A stretch of DNA of 7,426 nucleotides from the NCBI GenBank assembly GCA_007134115.1, contig SLLK01000373.1:1-7426 (forward strand), in the 5' to 3' direction. Position numbers and translations under genes: made by a program. The notes beneath the pieces were generated by a model that saw only the letters and a list, made by a program, of their open reading frames with translations, did not search any database and was not told the DNA's origin. This document shows, one piece after another, positions 1 through 6,909 of the stretch (position 1 is the first letter of the stretch; each line of letters opens with the position of its first letter). Source of the stretch: Gammaproteobacteria bacterium. Lineage in GTDB: Bacteria; Pseudomonadota; Gammaproteobacteria; UBA5335; SLRW01.

Positions 1-685
1 GCTGCCGGTGCGATTTCACGGATGGCGTCCAGGCCGTCGTGACCTGCCGCCAGGGCTTGTCCGGGTTCGGCATGCAGGGCGGCCAGATGCGGGTCGTCGT
101 CGGCCACGTAGGGCGGGTTGCTGACGATGGCGCTGAAGGTTTCGCCGGTCCCCAGTGCCTCGCACCAGTGCCCGCAGCGAAACTCAATGTGGGCCGCGTT
201 CAATCGCTGTGCGTTCGCACGCGCCACTACCAGAGCCTCGCTGCTGGCATCGGTGGCCACCAGGTGCCAGGCCGGGCGCTCCGTGGCCAGGGCCACGGCG
301 ATGGCGCCGCTGCCCGTCCCCAGCTCCGCAATACGCGTATGGGGGGCTTCGTTCACGCCGGCCAACACCTGAGCCACCAGTGTTTCGGTTTCCGGGCGTG
401 GCACCAGGGTGGCCGGGGTGACCTTGAGCGGCAGGGACCAGAACTCGCGTTCGCCGGTCAGGTACGCTGTCGGCACACCGCCGCAGCGCTGTTCGATCAT
501 GCCGGCGAAGCGTTGCCAGGCCTCCCGCGGGACCGCGCGCTCGGGCCATGCCAGCAGGTGGCTGCGGTCGACCTGCAGGGCGTGGGCGAGCAGTATCTCG
601 GCGTCCAGTCGCGGGCTGTCGCTGTTGCCGTCGAGGCGGCGGCGCGCCTCGGCCAGCACACCGGCAATGGTCCCGGTTTCGACGC

Positions 686-689
<4 letters not shown>
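1..689 (-). CDS. prmC: Peptide chain release factor N5-glutamine methyltransferase PrmC (3' end cut by window)
   Basis: PrmC (HemK) uses S-adenosylmethionine to methylate the glutamine of the GGQ motif in release factors 1 and 2, which raises termination efficiency in the cytosol. I translated 229 codons from a GTG start. The N-terminal helical domain contains SPRLDAEILLAHAL (residues 25-38) and REFWSLPLKVTPATLVPRPETE (81-102 region). The methyltransferase domain follows, with SAM-binding motif ELGTGSGAIAVALA (122-135) and catalytic NPPY (191-194) in the order expected for the family. About 45-50 C-terminal residues are missing because the window starts there. The start is chosen because its GTGA overlaps the prfA stop by four bases and the first residues lead straight into the conserved domain; no strong ribosome site is visible, so translation is probably coupled to prfA. 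The segment after NPPY reads DPHLAALHAEP rather than the enterobacterial GDVRFEP form, which is a known lineage variant. Confidence 0.96.
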
Positions 690-1768
<1,079 letters not shown>

Positions 1769-1809
1769 GATGGTCCGGTGGTCCGCGTGCGTGTCGGGGC
1801 CCGGCTCAA

Positions 1810-1842
1810 GCACCCGGCGCCTGCCCGTGCAAGCGCGGGTGC
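1810..1842 (-). promoter_or_regulatory. Possible hairpin in the hemA-prfA spacer
   Basis: The 90-base gap between hemA and prfA contains an inverted repeat: bases 1810-1820 pair with 1833-1842 as ten base pairs with one bulged base (1817) and a 12-base loop. A second, mutually exclusive hairpin (1824-1829 with 1834-1839) overlaps it. No run of T follows on the minus strand, so it does not look like an intrinsic terminator; read-through to prfA is expected. It may be an RNA-processing or pausing structure, or only a product of high GC content. Confidence 0.3.
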
Positions 1843-1858
1843 CTGTGCCCGGCGTGTC

Positions 1859-3118
1859 TCAATCGTCATCGTCCATGCCATACAGCCAGCGTGCCATTTC
1901 GACGATATGGTCATCGCGCTTCAGGCCGGCATCACGCAGGCGGCGGCTGGGGCGATGCAACAGTTTGTTGGTCAGGCTCCAGGTGACGTACTCCAGCACC
2001 TGCTCGGGATCCTCGCCGCGCGCCAGCCTGCGCCGTGCGCGCTCCATGACCTGGCGCCGTGACTGCTCGCCCTGGCCGCGCAGGCGACGAATGGTGTGGA
2101 TGGCATCGGCAGCGTCGAGCCAGTCCATGAAGCGTGAGGCTTCTTCGTCCACGATCGCTTCGGCCTGTGTCGCCGCTTCCCGGCGTGCCTGCATATTATC
2201 CTGAATAATCCCCTGCAGGTCGTCGATGCTGTACAGATAGACGTCTTCAAGTTCGCCTGTCGACGCCTCAATATCGCGGGGCACCGCAATGTCGACCATG
2301 AACATGGGCCGGTGGCGGCGCTTGTGCAAGGCAGCCGCGACGGTCTCACACAGCAGCACCGGTGTGTTGCTGGCGGTAGAGGAGATCACGATATCGGCCT
2401 CGGCGAGATGGGCCGGGATTTCCTCCAGGGTGATGGCGTAGGCGCTGAATGGTCGCGCGATTTCGCGGGCCCGCTCCAGGGTGCGGTTGGCGATGATCAT
2501 GCGGCCCAGCCCGTGTTCGTGGAGATGGCGGGCCGCCAGTTCCACCGTTTGCCCGGCGCCGATCAACAGGGCCGTGTGCTCGGGGAAATCAGCGAAAATC
2601 TGGTGCGCCAGGCTGACCGAAGCGTAGGCCACCGACACCGGGTTGGCGCCGATACGGGTTTCCGTGCGAATGCGTTTGGCTGCGGCAAAAACGCGCTGGA
2701 ACAGGCGCGACAGCAGGCCGCCCGCGTGCCCGCTGTCGACTGCCTCGCGGTAAGCGTCCTTGATCTGCCCGAGAATCTGGGGTTCGCCCACCACCATCGA
2801 GTCCAGGCCGGCGGCGACGCGCAGCAGGTGCTGCACGGCGCGCGCATCCTGGTAGGCATAGAGCATGGGGCGCAATGCCTCGGGGGACTGCCGGTGCCAG
2901 TCACAGAACCACTGGATCACCGGTTCGGCCGTTTCGGTATCGCTGGCCCAGTAGATTTCGGTGCGATTGCAGGTGGATACAATCACCCGCTCACGCATGC
3001 CTTCCACTTCGCCCAGCGAGGCCAGGGCCGGCAATACCTGCCCGACGGGAAACGCCAGGCGTTCCCGGGTCTCGATCGGTGCAGTCGTGTGGTTGAGTCC
3101 GGCGCTGAAAAGCGGCAT
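1859..3118 (-). CDS. hemA: Glutamyl-tRNA reductase (HemA)
   Basis: HemA reduces glutamyl-tRNA(Glu) with NADPH to glutamate-1-semialdehyde, the first committed step of the C5 route to heme and other tetrapyrroles. The 419-residue product is close to E. coli HemA (418). The catalytic domain includes GLNHTTAP (7-14) and the nucleophile Cys50 in STCNRTEIY. The signature GEPQILGQIKDAYREA follows at 111-126, then the NADPH-binding Rossmann segment LLIGAGQTVELAARHL (184-199), SSTAS (246-250) and the C-terminal helical dimerisation domain. The tail ends in four aspartates. The ATG at 3116-3118 is chosen because it places the nucleophile exactly at Cys50 and the conserved N-terminus at the start; the frame is open further upstream to about 3460, but that extension runs back through the divergent gene and has no family match. 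A weak AGGG lies 11 bases before the start. It heads the hemA-prfA-prmC cluster. Confidence 0.98.
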   Translation of the reverse strand: MPLFSAGLNHTTAPIETRERLAFPVGQVLPALASLGEVEGMRERVIVSTCNRTEIYWASDTETAEPVIQWFCDWHRQSPEALRPMLYAYQDARAVQHLLRVAAGLDSMVVGEPQILGQIKDAYREAVDSGHAGGLLSRLFQRVFAAAKRIRTETRIGANPVSVAYASVSLAHQIFADFPEHTALLIGAGQTVELAARHLHEHGLGRMIIANRTLERAREIARPFSAYAITLEEIPAHLAEADIVISSTASNTPVLLCETVAAALHKRRHRPMFMVDIAVPRDIEASTGELEDVYLYSIDDLQGIIQDNMQARREAATQAEAIVDEEASRFMDWLDAADAIHTIRRLRGQGEQSRRQVMERARRRLARGEDPEQVLEYVTWSLTNKLLHRPSRRLRDAGLKRDDHIVEMARWLYGMDDDD

Positions 3119-3147
3119 GCGAGCGGCAACCCTGAATGGAGCGCAGA

Positions 3148-3176
3148 ATTTTGAGTCAAAGGGTGCAGGATTACAA
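3148..3176 (-). promoter_or_regulatory. Candidate hemA promoter
   Basis: On the minus strand, TTGTAA (3171-3176) and CAAAAT (3148-3153) are separated by exactly 17 bases; each matches the sigma70 consensus at four of six positions, including the important second A and last T of the -10 box. Transcription would start near 3141 and give a leader of about 23 bases before the hemA ATG. Inferred from sequence pattern only. Confidence 0.4.
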
Positions 3177-3243
3177 GCCGGTGACAGATTGCCCTGGTGG
3201 CTGACGCCGGCGCCACCGCAGCCATGTGCCGGGGTGTTCATGG

Positions 3244-3273
3244 TGGTCAAGGCGGCTCCTGGCGCGGTATAGT
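3244..3273 (+). promoter_or_regulatory. Candidate promoter of the TPR lipoprotein-lolB-ispE operon
   Basis: A near-consensus -10 box TATAGT lies at 3268-3273. A weak -35 candidate TGGTCA (3244-3249, four of six matches) is 18 bases upstream. The predicted start of transcription is about A3280, seven bases after the -10 box. It is the only AT-rich hexamer of this quality on the plus strand of the intergenic region. Confidence 0.45.
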
Positions 3274-3287
3274 CACGACATGTTCTT

Positions 3288-5015
3288 ATGAGGTTGATTC
3301 GCTTGAAACTCCCCCTGCTTGTGCTCGCCGCCGCCCTCGTGCTCGCCGGCTGCGCCGTAACCGATACGCCCGTGCCCCCGTCTGCGCCCGCGCAGTCCGA
3401 TCCGCTGGCGCCCATGGCCGATCCCGGCGAGCGGCTCGGCACGCGTTCGTACTGGGTCATGGCCGGTGAAATGGCGTTGCACCGGGGCGACTATGCGTTT
3501 GCGCTGGAAGCCTGGAGTGAGGCGGTGGCTATCACCACCCGCGCCGAGGTGGCCGAACGGGCCGCTGAAGTGGCGCTGGCGCTGGGCGATGACGAGGTCG
3601 CGCTGCTTGCTACCGAGCGCTGGCTGGAGCTGGCTCCCGAGCGTGAAGATGCGGCACGCGTGCTGATGGTGCTGTATCTGCGCGCGGGCCGGGAGGAAGA
3701 AGCGCTGGCGCACGCGCGCGGCTTGCTTGAACGGGAAGGGCACAGCACGCGGGAAACGCTGATCGAGTTCAAAGCGCTGCTCGCCGAGGAAGTGCGCGAT
3801 GATGATGCCGCGCTGCGCCTGGCGCGGGCGCTGGGTGAGGACTATGACGGCTTGCCGGAATATCACTACCTGCTGGGTTCTGTGGCTTATAGCGCCGGGC
3901 ATGCCGGGGAAGCAGCGGACGCCGCCGGCCGTGCGCGGAGCATGGCGCCGGGCTGGGTGCAACCGCATGTGCTGCACGCGCGCGCGCTGGTGCGGCTGGA
4001 TCGTGAGGATGAGGGCCTGGAGGTGATTCGCGGCGTAGTCATGGAGCATCCCGGCGACGACTGGTTACGTCTGGCCTACGGGCAGATGCTGTTCGACACC
4101 GGTCAGCCTGAATATGCCGAACGCGAACTCGAGCGTCTTCTCGAGGCCAACCCGGAGTTGCCCGAAGCGATCTACGCGCTGGGCTTGCTGGCGCAGGAAC
4201 AGCGTCGTTTCGAAGATGCCTACGATTATTTTATCCGGCTGCTGCGCACGGGAGAGCGGCCGGATAACGCCTATTATCATCTCGGCGTGCTGGAGCAAAA
4301 ACAGGGCAACCACGATACCGCGCTGCGCTGGTTGTCGCAGGTGCAGCAAGGTCAATACGTGCTGCCGGCACAGATCCGGCTGGCCGATTCACTGGCTGCC
4401 ACGGGTAGCCTGTCGACCGCGCGCGAGTTACTGGGCGAGCTGCGCAAACGCAATCCGTCGGTCGCCGTGTCCCTGTATGAAGCGGAAGGCGTGTTGCTGT
4501 ATCGCCAGGGCCGGTATCCCGAAGCGCTGGAACTCTATGACAAGGCTCTGCGCGAACATCGCGACGAGTACAGCCTGCTCTACGGCAGGGCCCTGGTGAA
4601 TGAGCGACTGGATCGTTTGCGCGCCGCCGAGCGCGACCTGCGGCGTATTCTGGAACAGCGGCCTGACGACACGATGGCACTGAATGCGCTGGGCTATACG
4701 CTGGCTGATCGCACCCGGCGTCATGATGAGGCGCTGGATTACATCCAGCGGGCTTTCGAGCAGGAACCGGATAATCCCGCGGTCATCGACAGCATGGGCT
4801 GGGTCAAATACCGGCTGGGTGACTACGAAGCGGCCGAGCGTTATCTGCGCCGCGCCCACGCCATGAGTGAGGACCCCGAGATTGCCGCGCATCTGGGCGA
4901 GGTGTTATGGGTGACCGGCCGCGAGGATGAGGCGCAGGCAATCTGGCGCCAGGCGCTGGAGGTGTTTCCCGACAGCGACATTCTGCATGAGACCGTGGAG
5001 CGGTTTAAGCGGTGA
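3288..5015 (+). CDS. TPR-repeat outer-membrane lipoprotein, LbcA-like
   Basis: The product (575 residues from ATG 3288, 570 from TTG 3303) has a lipoprotein signal: basic residues, a leucine/alanine-rich segment and the lipobox LAGC with Cys22. Residue +2 is Ala, which is compatible with transport to the outer membrane. The rest is almost wholly helical repeats of TPR type, clear at about 294-325, 326-357, 395-428, 463-496 (ALGYTLAD...EALDYIQRAF), 498-530 (DSMGWVKYRLGDYEAAERYL) and 531-563, with weaker ones before. Such proteins act as scaffolds. In Pseudomonas aeruginosa the gene at this place, between hemA and lolB, encodes LbcA, the partner of the periplasmic protease CtpA that helps degrade cell-wall hydrolases; orthology here is inferred from position and architecture, not alignment. 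The coordinates use the ATG, but the TTG at 3303 has the better ribosome site. The stop overlaps the lolB start as GTGA. Confidence 0.85.
   Translation: MRLIRLKLPLLVLAAALVLAGCAVTDTPVPPSAPAQSDPLAPMADPGERLGTRSYWVMAGEMALHRGDYAFALEAWSEAVAITTRAEVAERAAEVALALGDDEVALLATERWLELAPEREDAARVLMVLYLRAGREEEALAHARGLLEREGHSTRETLIEFKALLAEEVRDDDAALRLARALGEDYDGLPEYHYLLGSVAYSAGHAGEAADAAGRARSMAPGWVQPHVLHARALVRLDREDEGLEVIRGVVMEHPGDDWLRLAYGQMLFDTGQPEYAERELERLLEANPELPEAIYALGLLAQEQRRFEDAYDYFIRLLRTGERPDNAYYHLGVLEQKQGNHDTALRWLSQVQQGQYVLPAQIRLADSLAATGSLSTARELLGELRKRNPSVAVSLYEAEGVLLYRQGRYPEALELYDKALREHRDEYSLLYGRALVNERLDRLRAAERDLRRILEQRPDDTMALNALGYTLADRTRRHDEALDYIQRAFEQEPDNPAVIDSMGWVKYRLGDYEAAERYLRRAHAMSEDPEIAAHLGEVLWVTGREDEAQAIWRQALEVFPDSDILHETVERFKR
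3290..3294 (+). promoter_or_regulatory. Ribosome binding site favouring a TTG start at 3303
   Basis: GAGGT (3290-3294) is a good Shine-Dalgarno match and sits eight bases before an in-frame TTG at 3303-3305. It lies inside the first codons of the ATG 3288 reading, which itself has no ribosome site in front of it. This site therefore bears on which start codon of the lipoprotein gene is used. Confidence 0.45.
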
Positions 5016-5641
5016 ACATGGCTGACTGGTCAAGGGGGTGGGCGGTGGCTGGCCTCGCACTGCTGACTGCGGCCTGCGCCAGCTTGCCGGTGACGCCGGA
5101 GCAGCCGGCGGAGCAATCCTGGCTGGAGCGCCAGGCGGCGATGGCGTGTATTGATGAATGGCAGTTCCGCGGCCGCATGGCGCTGGCGGCTGAGGGCGAG
5201 GGCTGGAATGCCAGCATCGACTGGCGCCAGCGCGGCGAACAATACCGCATGCACCTGAGCGGGCCGTTTGGCTCGGGGGGGATGCGCCTGGTCGGTGATC
5301 CGCACAACTTCCGGCTGGAGCAGGGCGGTGAAAGCTACACTCACTTCGGTCCGCCCGAGGAGCTGATTGAAGCCGAGATCGGGGTGGCGATTCCGGTATC
5401 GGGGTTGCGTCACTGGGTGCTCGGCATGCCACAGCCGGAGCAGCCGTCCGAGTACACCCTGAATGCCGCGGGGCAACTGAACACATTGCAGCAGGCGGGC
5501 TGGGACATCCGCTACGACACCTATCGTGATTATGATGGCACGGTGTTGCCCCGCGTGATGATCATGGAGCGCCCGGGGGTTCGTATGCGTCTGGTCAGTG
5601 GCAATTGGCAAATCGGCGACACTGCTGACTGTGAGCACTGA
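5012..5641 (+). CDS. lolB: Outer-membrane lipoprotein receptor LolB
   Basis: LolB is itself an outer-membrane lipoprotein; it accepts lipoproteins from the periplasmic carrier LolA and inserts them into the inner leaflet. The 209-residue product matches the E. coli length (207). It has a short signal peptide ending at Cys22; the lipobox TAAC has Thr at -3 where Leu is usual, and Ala at +2 fits outer-membrane sorting. The beta-barrel-like fold is recognisable from WQFRGRMALAA (50-60), SGPFGS (83-88) and IPVSGLRHWVLGMP (127-140), the last matching the E. coli LRQWILGLP segment. The GTG at 5012 is chosen because it overlaps the preceding stop (GTGA) and has GGAG eleven bases upstream; ATG 5018 is a possible alternative. 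The 3' end runs 11 bases into ispE. E. coli also has lolB next to hemA and ispE. Confidence 0.95.
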   Translation: MNMADWSRGWAVAGLALLTAACASLPVTPEQPAEQSWLERQAAMACIDEWQFRGRMALAAEGEGWNASIDWRQRGEQYRMHLSGPFGSGGMRLVGDPHNFRLEQGGESYTHFGPPEELIEAEIGVAIPVSGLRHWVLGMPQPEQPSEYTLNAAGQLNTLQQAGWDIRYDTYRDYDGTVLPRVMIMERPGVRMRLVSGNWQIGDTADCEH

Positions 5642-6506
5642 ACCCTCGCGCCTGCCGCAGCCGGACTGGCCCGCGCCGGCAAAGCTGAATCTTTTTCTGC
5701 ACGTCACGGGGCGTCGTGGCGACGGCTACCATGAGTTGCAGACCGCGTTCCAGTTTCTTGATTTTGGTGACCGGCTGGGGTTCCGCGTGCGTCCGGACGG
5801 ACGCCTGGTGCGCCGGCGGGGGCCGCCCGGCGTGTCCATGGAGCGCGACCTGGTGGTGCGGGCCGCGCGTGAGTTGCAGCGTATCAGCGGCACCGGGCTG
5901 GGCGCCGAGCTGTACCTGGACAAGCGCTTGCCGGTGGGTGCGGGGCTGGGCGGTGGCAGTTCGGATGCGGCGACCACGCTGGTTGCCCTGAATCATCTGT
6001 GGGATACCGGACTGAGCAGGGAGCAGCTGGCCGCCATTGCCCTGCGCCTGGGCGCCGATGTGCCGGTGTTCGTACATGGCCATGCTGCATGGGCCGAAGG
6101 CATCGGCGAGCGCCTGCAGCCGCTGACCCCGGAGGAGCGCTGGTATGCCCTGTTGCTGCCGCCCTGCGAGGTTTCCACCGCGGCCGCTTTTGCCGCGCCG
6201 GAATTGACACGTCACACCCCACCAATCACAATACCGGCCTTTCTCGCCGGGGCCGGACGCAACGATTTTGCGCCGGTTGTTTGCGCGCAGTATCCTGACG
6301 TCGCCGAGGCGATGGCGTGGTTGCAGGGCTACGGAAAACCGTGCCTGACCGGCACAGGTGCGGCGGTATTTATGCCCTGTAGCGATCAGCAGGGCGCCCG
6401 GGAAGTCGTGGCAGCGCTGCCCGAACAGATGCAGGCACGCGGCTTTGTTGCCCGGGCCGTGCAGGGCCTGAACGAGTCGCCACTGTACCAGCGCCTGACA
6501 GAGTGA
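5631..6506 (+). CDS. ispE: 4-diphosphocytidyl-2-C-methyl-D-erythritol kinase (IspE)
   Basis: IspE phosphorylates the 2-hydroxyl of CDP-methylerythritol using ATP, the fourth step of the MEP route to isoprenoid precursors. The 291-residue product belongs to the GHMP kinase superfamily: PAKLNLFLHVTGRRGDGYH (16-34) with catalytic-type Lys18, the glycine-rich ATP loop PVGAGLGGGSSDAA (101-114), GADVPVF (141-147) with the conserved Asp143, and the C-terminal LTGTGAAVF (239-247). E. coli IspE is 283 residues. GTG 5631 is chosen because it leaves a 12-residue lead before WPAPAKLN, near the family norm; another in-frame GTG at 5598 would add 11 residues deeper inside lolB. No strong ribosome site is seen at either, so coupling to lolB translation is likely. 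All key residues are present. Confidence 0.95.
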   Translation: MSTEPSRLPQPDWPAPAKLNLFLHVTGRRGDGYHELQTAFQFLDFGDRLGFRVRPDGRLVRRRGPPGVSMERDLVVRAARELQRISGTGLGAELYLDKRLPVGAGLGGGSSDAATTLVALNHLWDTGLSREQLAAIALRLGADVPVFVHGHAAWAEGIGERLQPLTPEERWYALLLPPCEVSTAAAFAAPELTRHTPPITIPAFLAGAGRNDFAPVVCAQYPDVAEAMAWLQGYGKPCLTGTGAAVFMPCSDQQGAREVVAALPEQMQARGFVARAVQGLNESPLYQRLTE

Positions 6507-6513
6507 TAACGCC

Positions 6514-6588
6514 TGGGGTGTAGCCAAGCGGTAAGGCACGGGGTTTTGATCCCCGCATGCGCAGGTTCGAATCCTGCCACCCCAGCCA
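6514..6588 (+). tRNA. tRNA-Gln (anticodon TTG)
   Basis: A complete cloverleaf can be drawn. The acceptor stem TGGGGTG (6514-6520) pairs with CACCCCA (6578-6584), with G discriminator 6585 and encoded CCA 6586-6588. The D arm is GCC...GGC. The anticodon stem CGGGG/CCCCG (6539-6543, 6551-6555) closes loop TTTTGAT with anticodon TTG at 6546-6548, which reads CAA and CAG glutamine codons. The T arm GCAGG/CCTGC has loop TTCGAAT. The gene starts seven bases after the ispE stop, with no clear promoter of its own in between, so it may be cut from the ispE transcript or use a promoter inside ispE. A tRNA-Gln at this position before prs is also found in Pseudomonas. Its 3' part is duplicated downstream. 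Confidence 0.97.
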
Positions 6589-6636
6589 GCTTGAGAGGCG
6601 CTTCAGCCTGCACCGTGGTGTAGCGGAAGCACCGGA
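6570..6636 (+). repeat. 67-base direct repeat, copy 1 (tRNA-Gln 3' end plus flank)
   Basis: This copy begins in the T-loop of the intact tRNA-Gln, covers the T-stem 3' strand, acceptor 3' strand and CCA, and continues 48 bases beyond it to 6636. It matches 6760-6826 at 64 of 67 positions; the differences are at 6601 (C/T), 6616 (T/G) and 6631 (A/G). Similarity stops sharply on both sides. The last part (GGTGTAGCGGAAGC) resembles the 5' end of the tRNA. Confidence 0.92.
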
Positions 6637-6778
6637 ACAACGGGGGCCGCAGGTGGCAGGGTTCGAACCGTAGAGGTTCGATAAACGCCGCAGGCGTTTG
6701 GGCAGCGGAGCGCAGCGACGCTGGTCCCGAAGGGACCGCTGCGCCGGGAGGCGCGCGTCAATCCTGCCACCCCAGCCA
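6614..6778 (+). pseudogene. Decayed, interrupted second tRNA-Gln copy
   Basis: From about 6616 the sequence follows tRNA-Gln in order: GGTGTAGC (acceptor/D-arm start), then a shortened D arm, CGGGGG-CCGCAGG where the anticodon stem-loop has collapsed, and GGCAGGGTTCGA matching the T arm. There the match breaks for about 95 bases and resumes at 6760 with the exact tRNA 3' end through CCA (6776-6778). It has no anticodon loop and cannot be a working tRNA. I read it as a relic of a tandem tRNA copy with an insert in its T-loop; an alternative is that part of the resemblance comes from the flanking direct repeat alone. Confidence 0.5.
6652..6771 (+). other. Structured insert able to fold as a multi-branched stem-loop
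   Basis: GGTGGCAGG (6652-6660) pairs with CCTGCCACC (6763-6771), extendable by a G-T and two T-A pairs. Inside are three hairpins in series: 6663-6669 with 6675-6681 (7 pairs, loop GTAGA), 6683-6689 with 6693-6699 (7 pairs, loop GCA), and 6710-6716 with 6738-6744 (7 pairs) stacked over 6723-6728 with 6732-6737 (6 pairs, loop GAA). No T-run follows, so this is not a typical terminator. It could be an RNA structure, a palindromic mobile repeat, or both. No protein is encoded here that I can support. Confidence 0.55.
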
Positions 6779-6826
6779 GCTTGAGAGGCGTTTCAGCCTG
6801 CACCGGGGTGTAGCGGAAGCGCCGGA
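6760..6826 (+). repeat. 67-base direct repeat, copy 2
   Basis: Second copy of the tRNA-Gln 3' end and flank, offset 190 bases from the first and 64 of 67 identical. It carries the tRNA tail with CCA (6776-6778), the spacer, and then GGGGTGTAGC (6805-6814), which restores the true tRNA 5' sequence better than copy 1 does at this point. After 6826 the resemblance to tRNA or copy 1 ends. The remaining 83 bases to prs (6827-6909) hold no recognisable promoter or terminator beyond the prs ribosome site. Confidence 0.92.
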
Positions 6827-6909
6827 CGTAATGCCTGAGGCAGGGTGGGCCTGCTCATTCCCGGCCCCGGCTATTCCCTTTTGCCATCGCGCTCGCAACA
6901 AGGCGGCTT

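Noticed and set aside
2312..3154. Plus-strand 280-codon frame opposite hemA
   Set aside because: It is a shadow of the conserved hemA codons and has no ribosome site or recognisable motif.
3119..3460. Open frame extending HemA upstream to 533 residues
   Set aside because: The added residues run back through the control region and into the divergent lipoprotein gene, show no family match, and the conserved HemA N-terminus begins at 3118.
6710..6744. Strong hairpin as an intrinsic terminator after tRNA-Gln
   Set aside because: The stem is followed by GC-rich sequence, not a T-run, and it lies inside the repeat-flanked insert, so termination is not supported.
6386..6803. Minus-strand frames at 6386-6640 and 6603-6803 with a KLAGVAGFEPA-type peptide
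   Set aside because: This peptide is what the reverse complement of a tRNA 3' end encodes and is a well-known false gene call. Both frames sit on the tRNA and its duplicate.
6570..6826. CRISPR-like repeat-spacer array
   Set aside because: There are only two copies, 67 bases long, derived from a tRNA end, and no cas genes are present.
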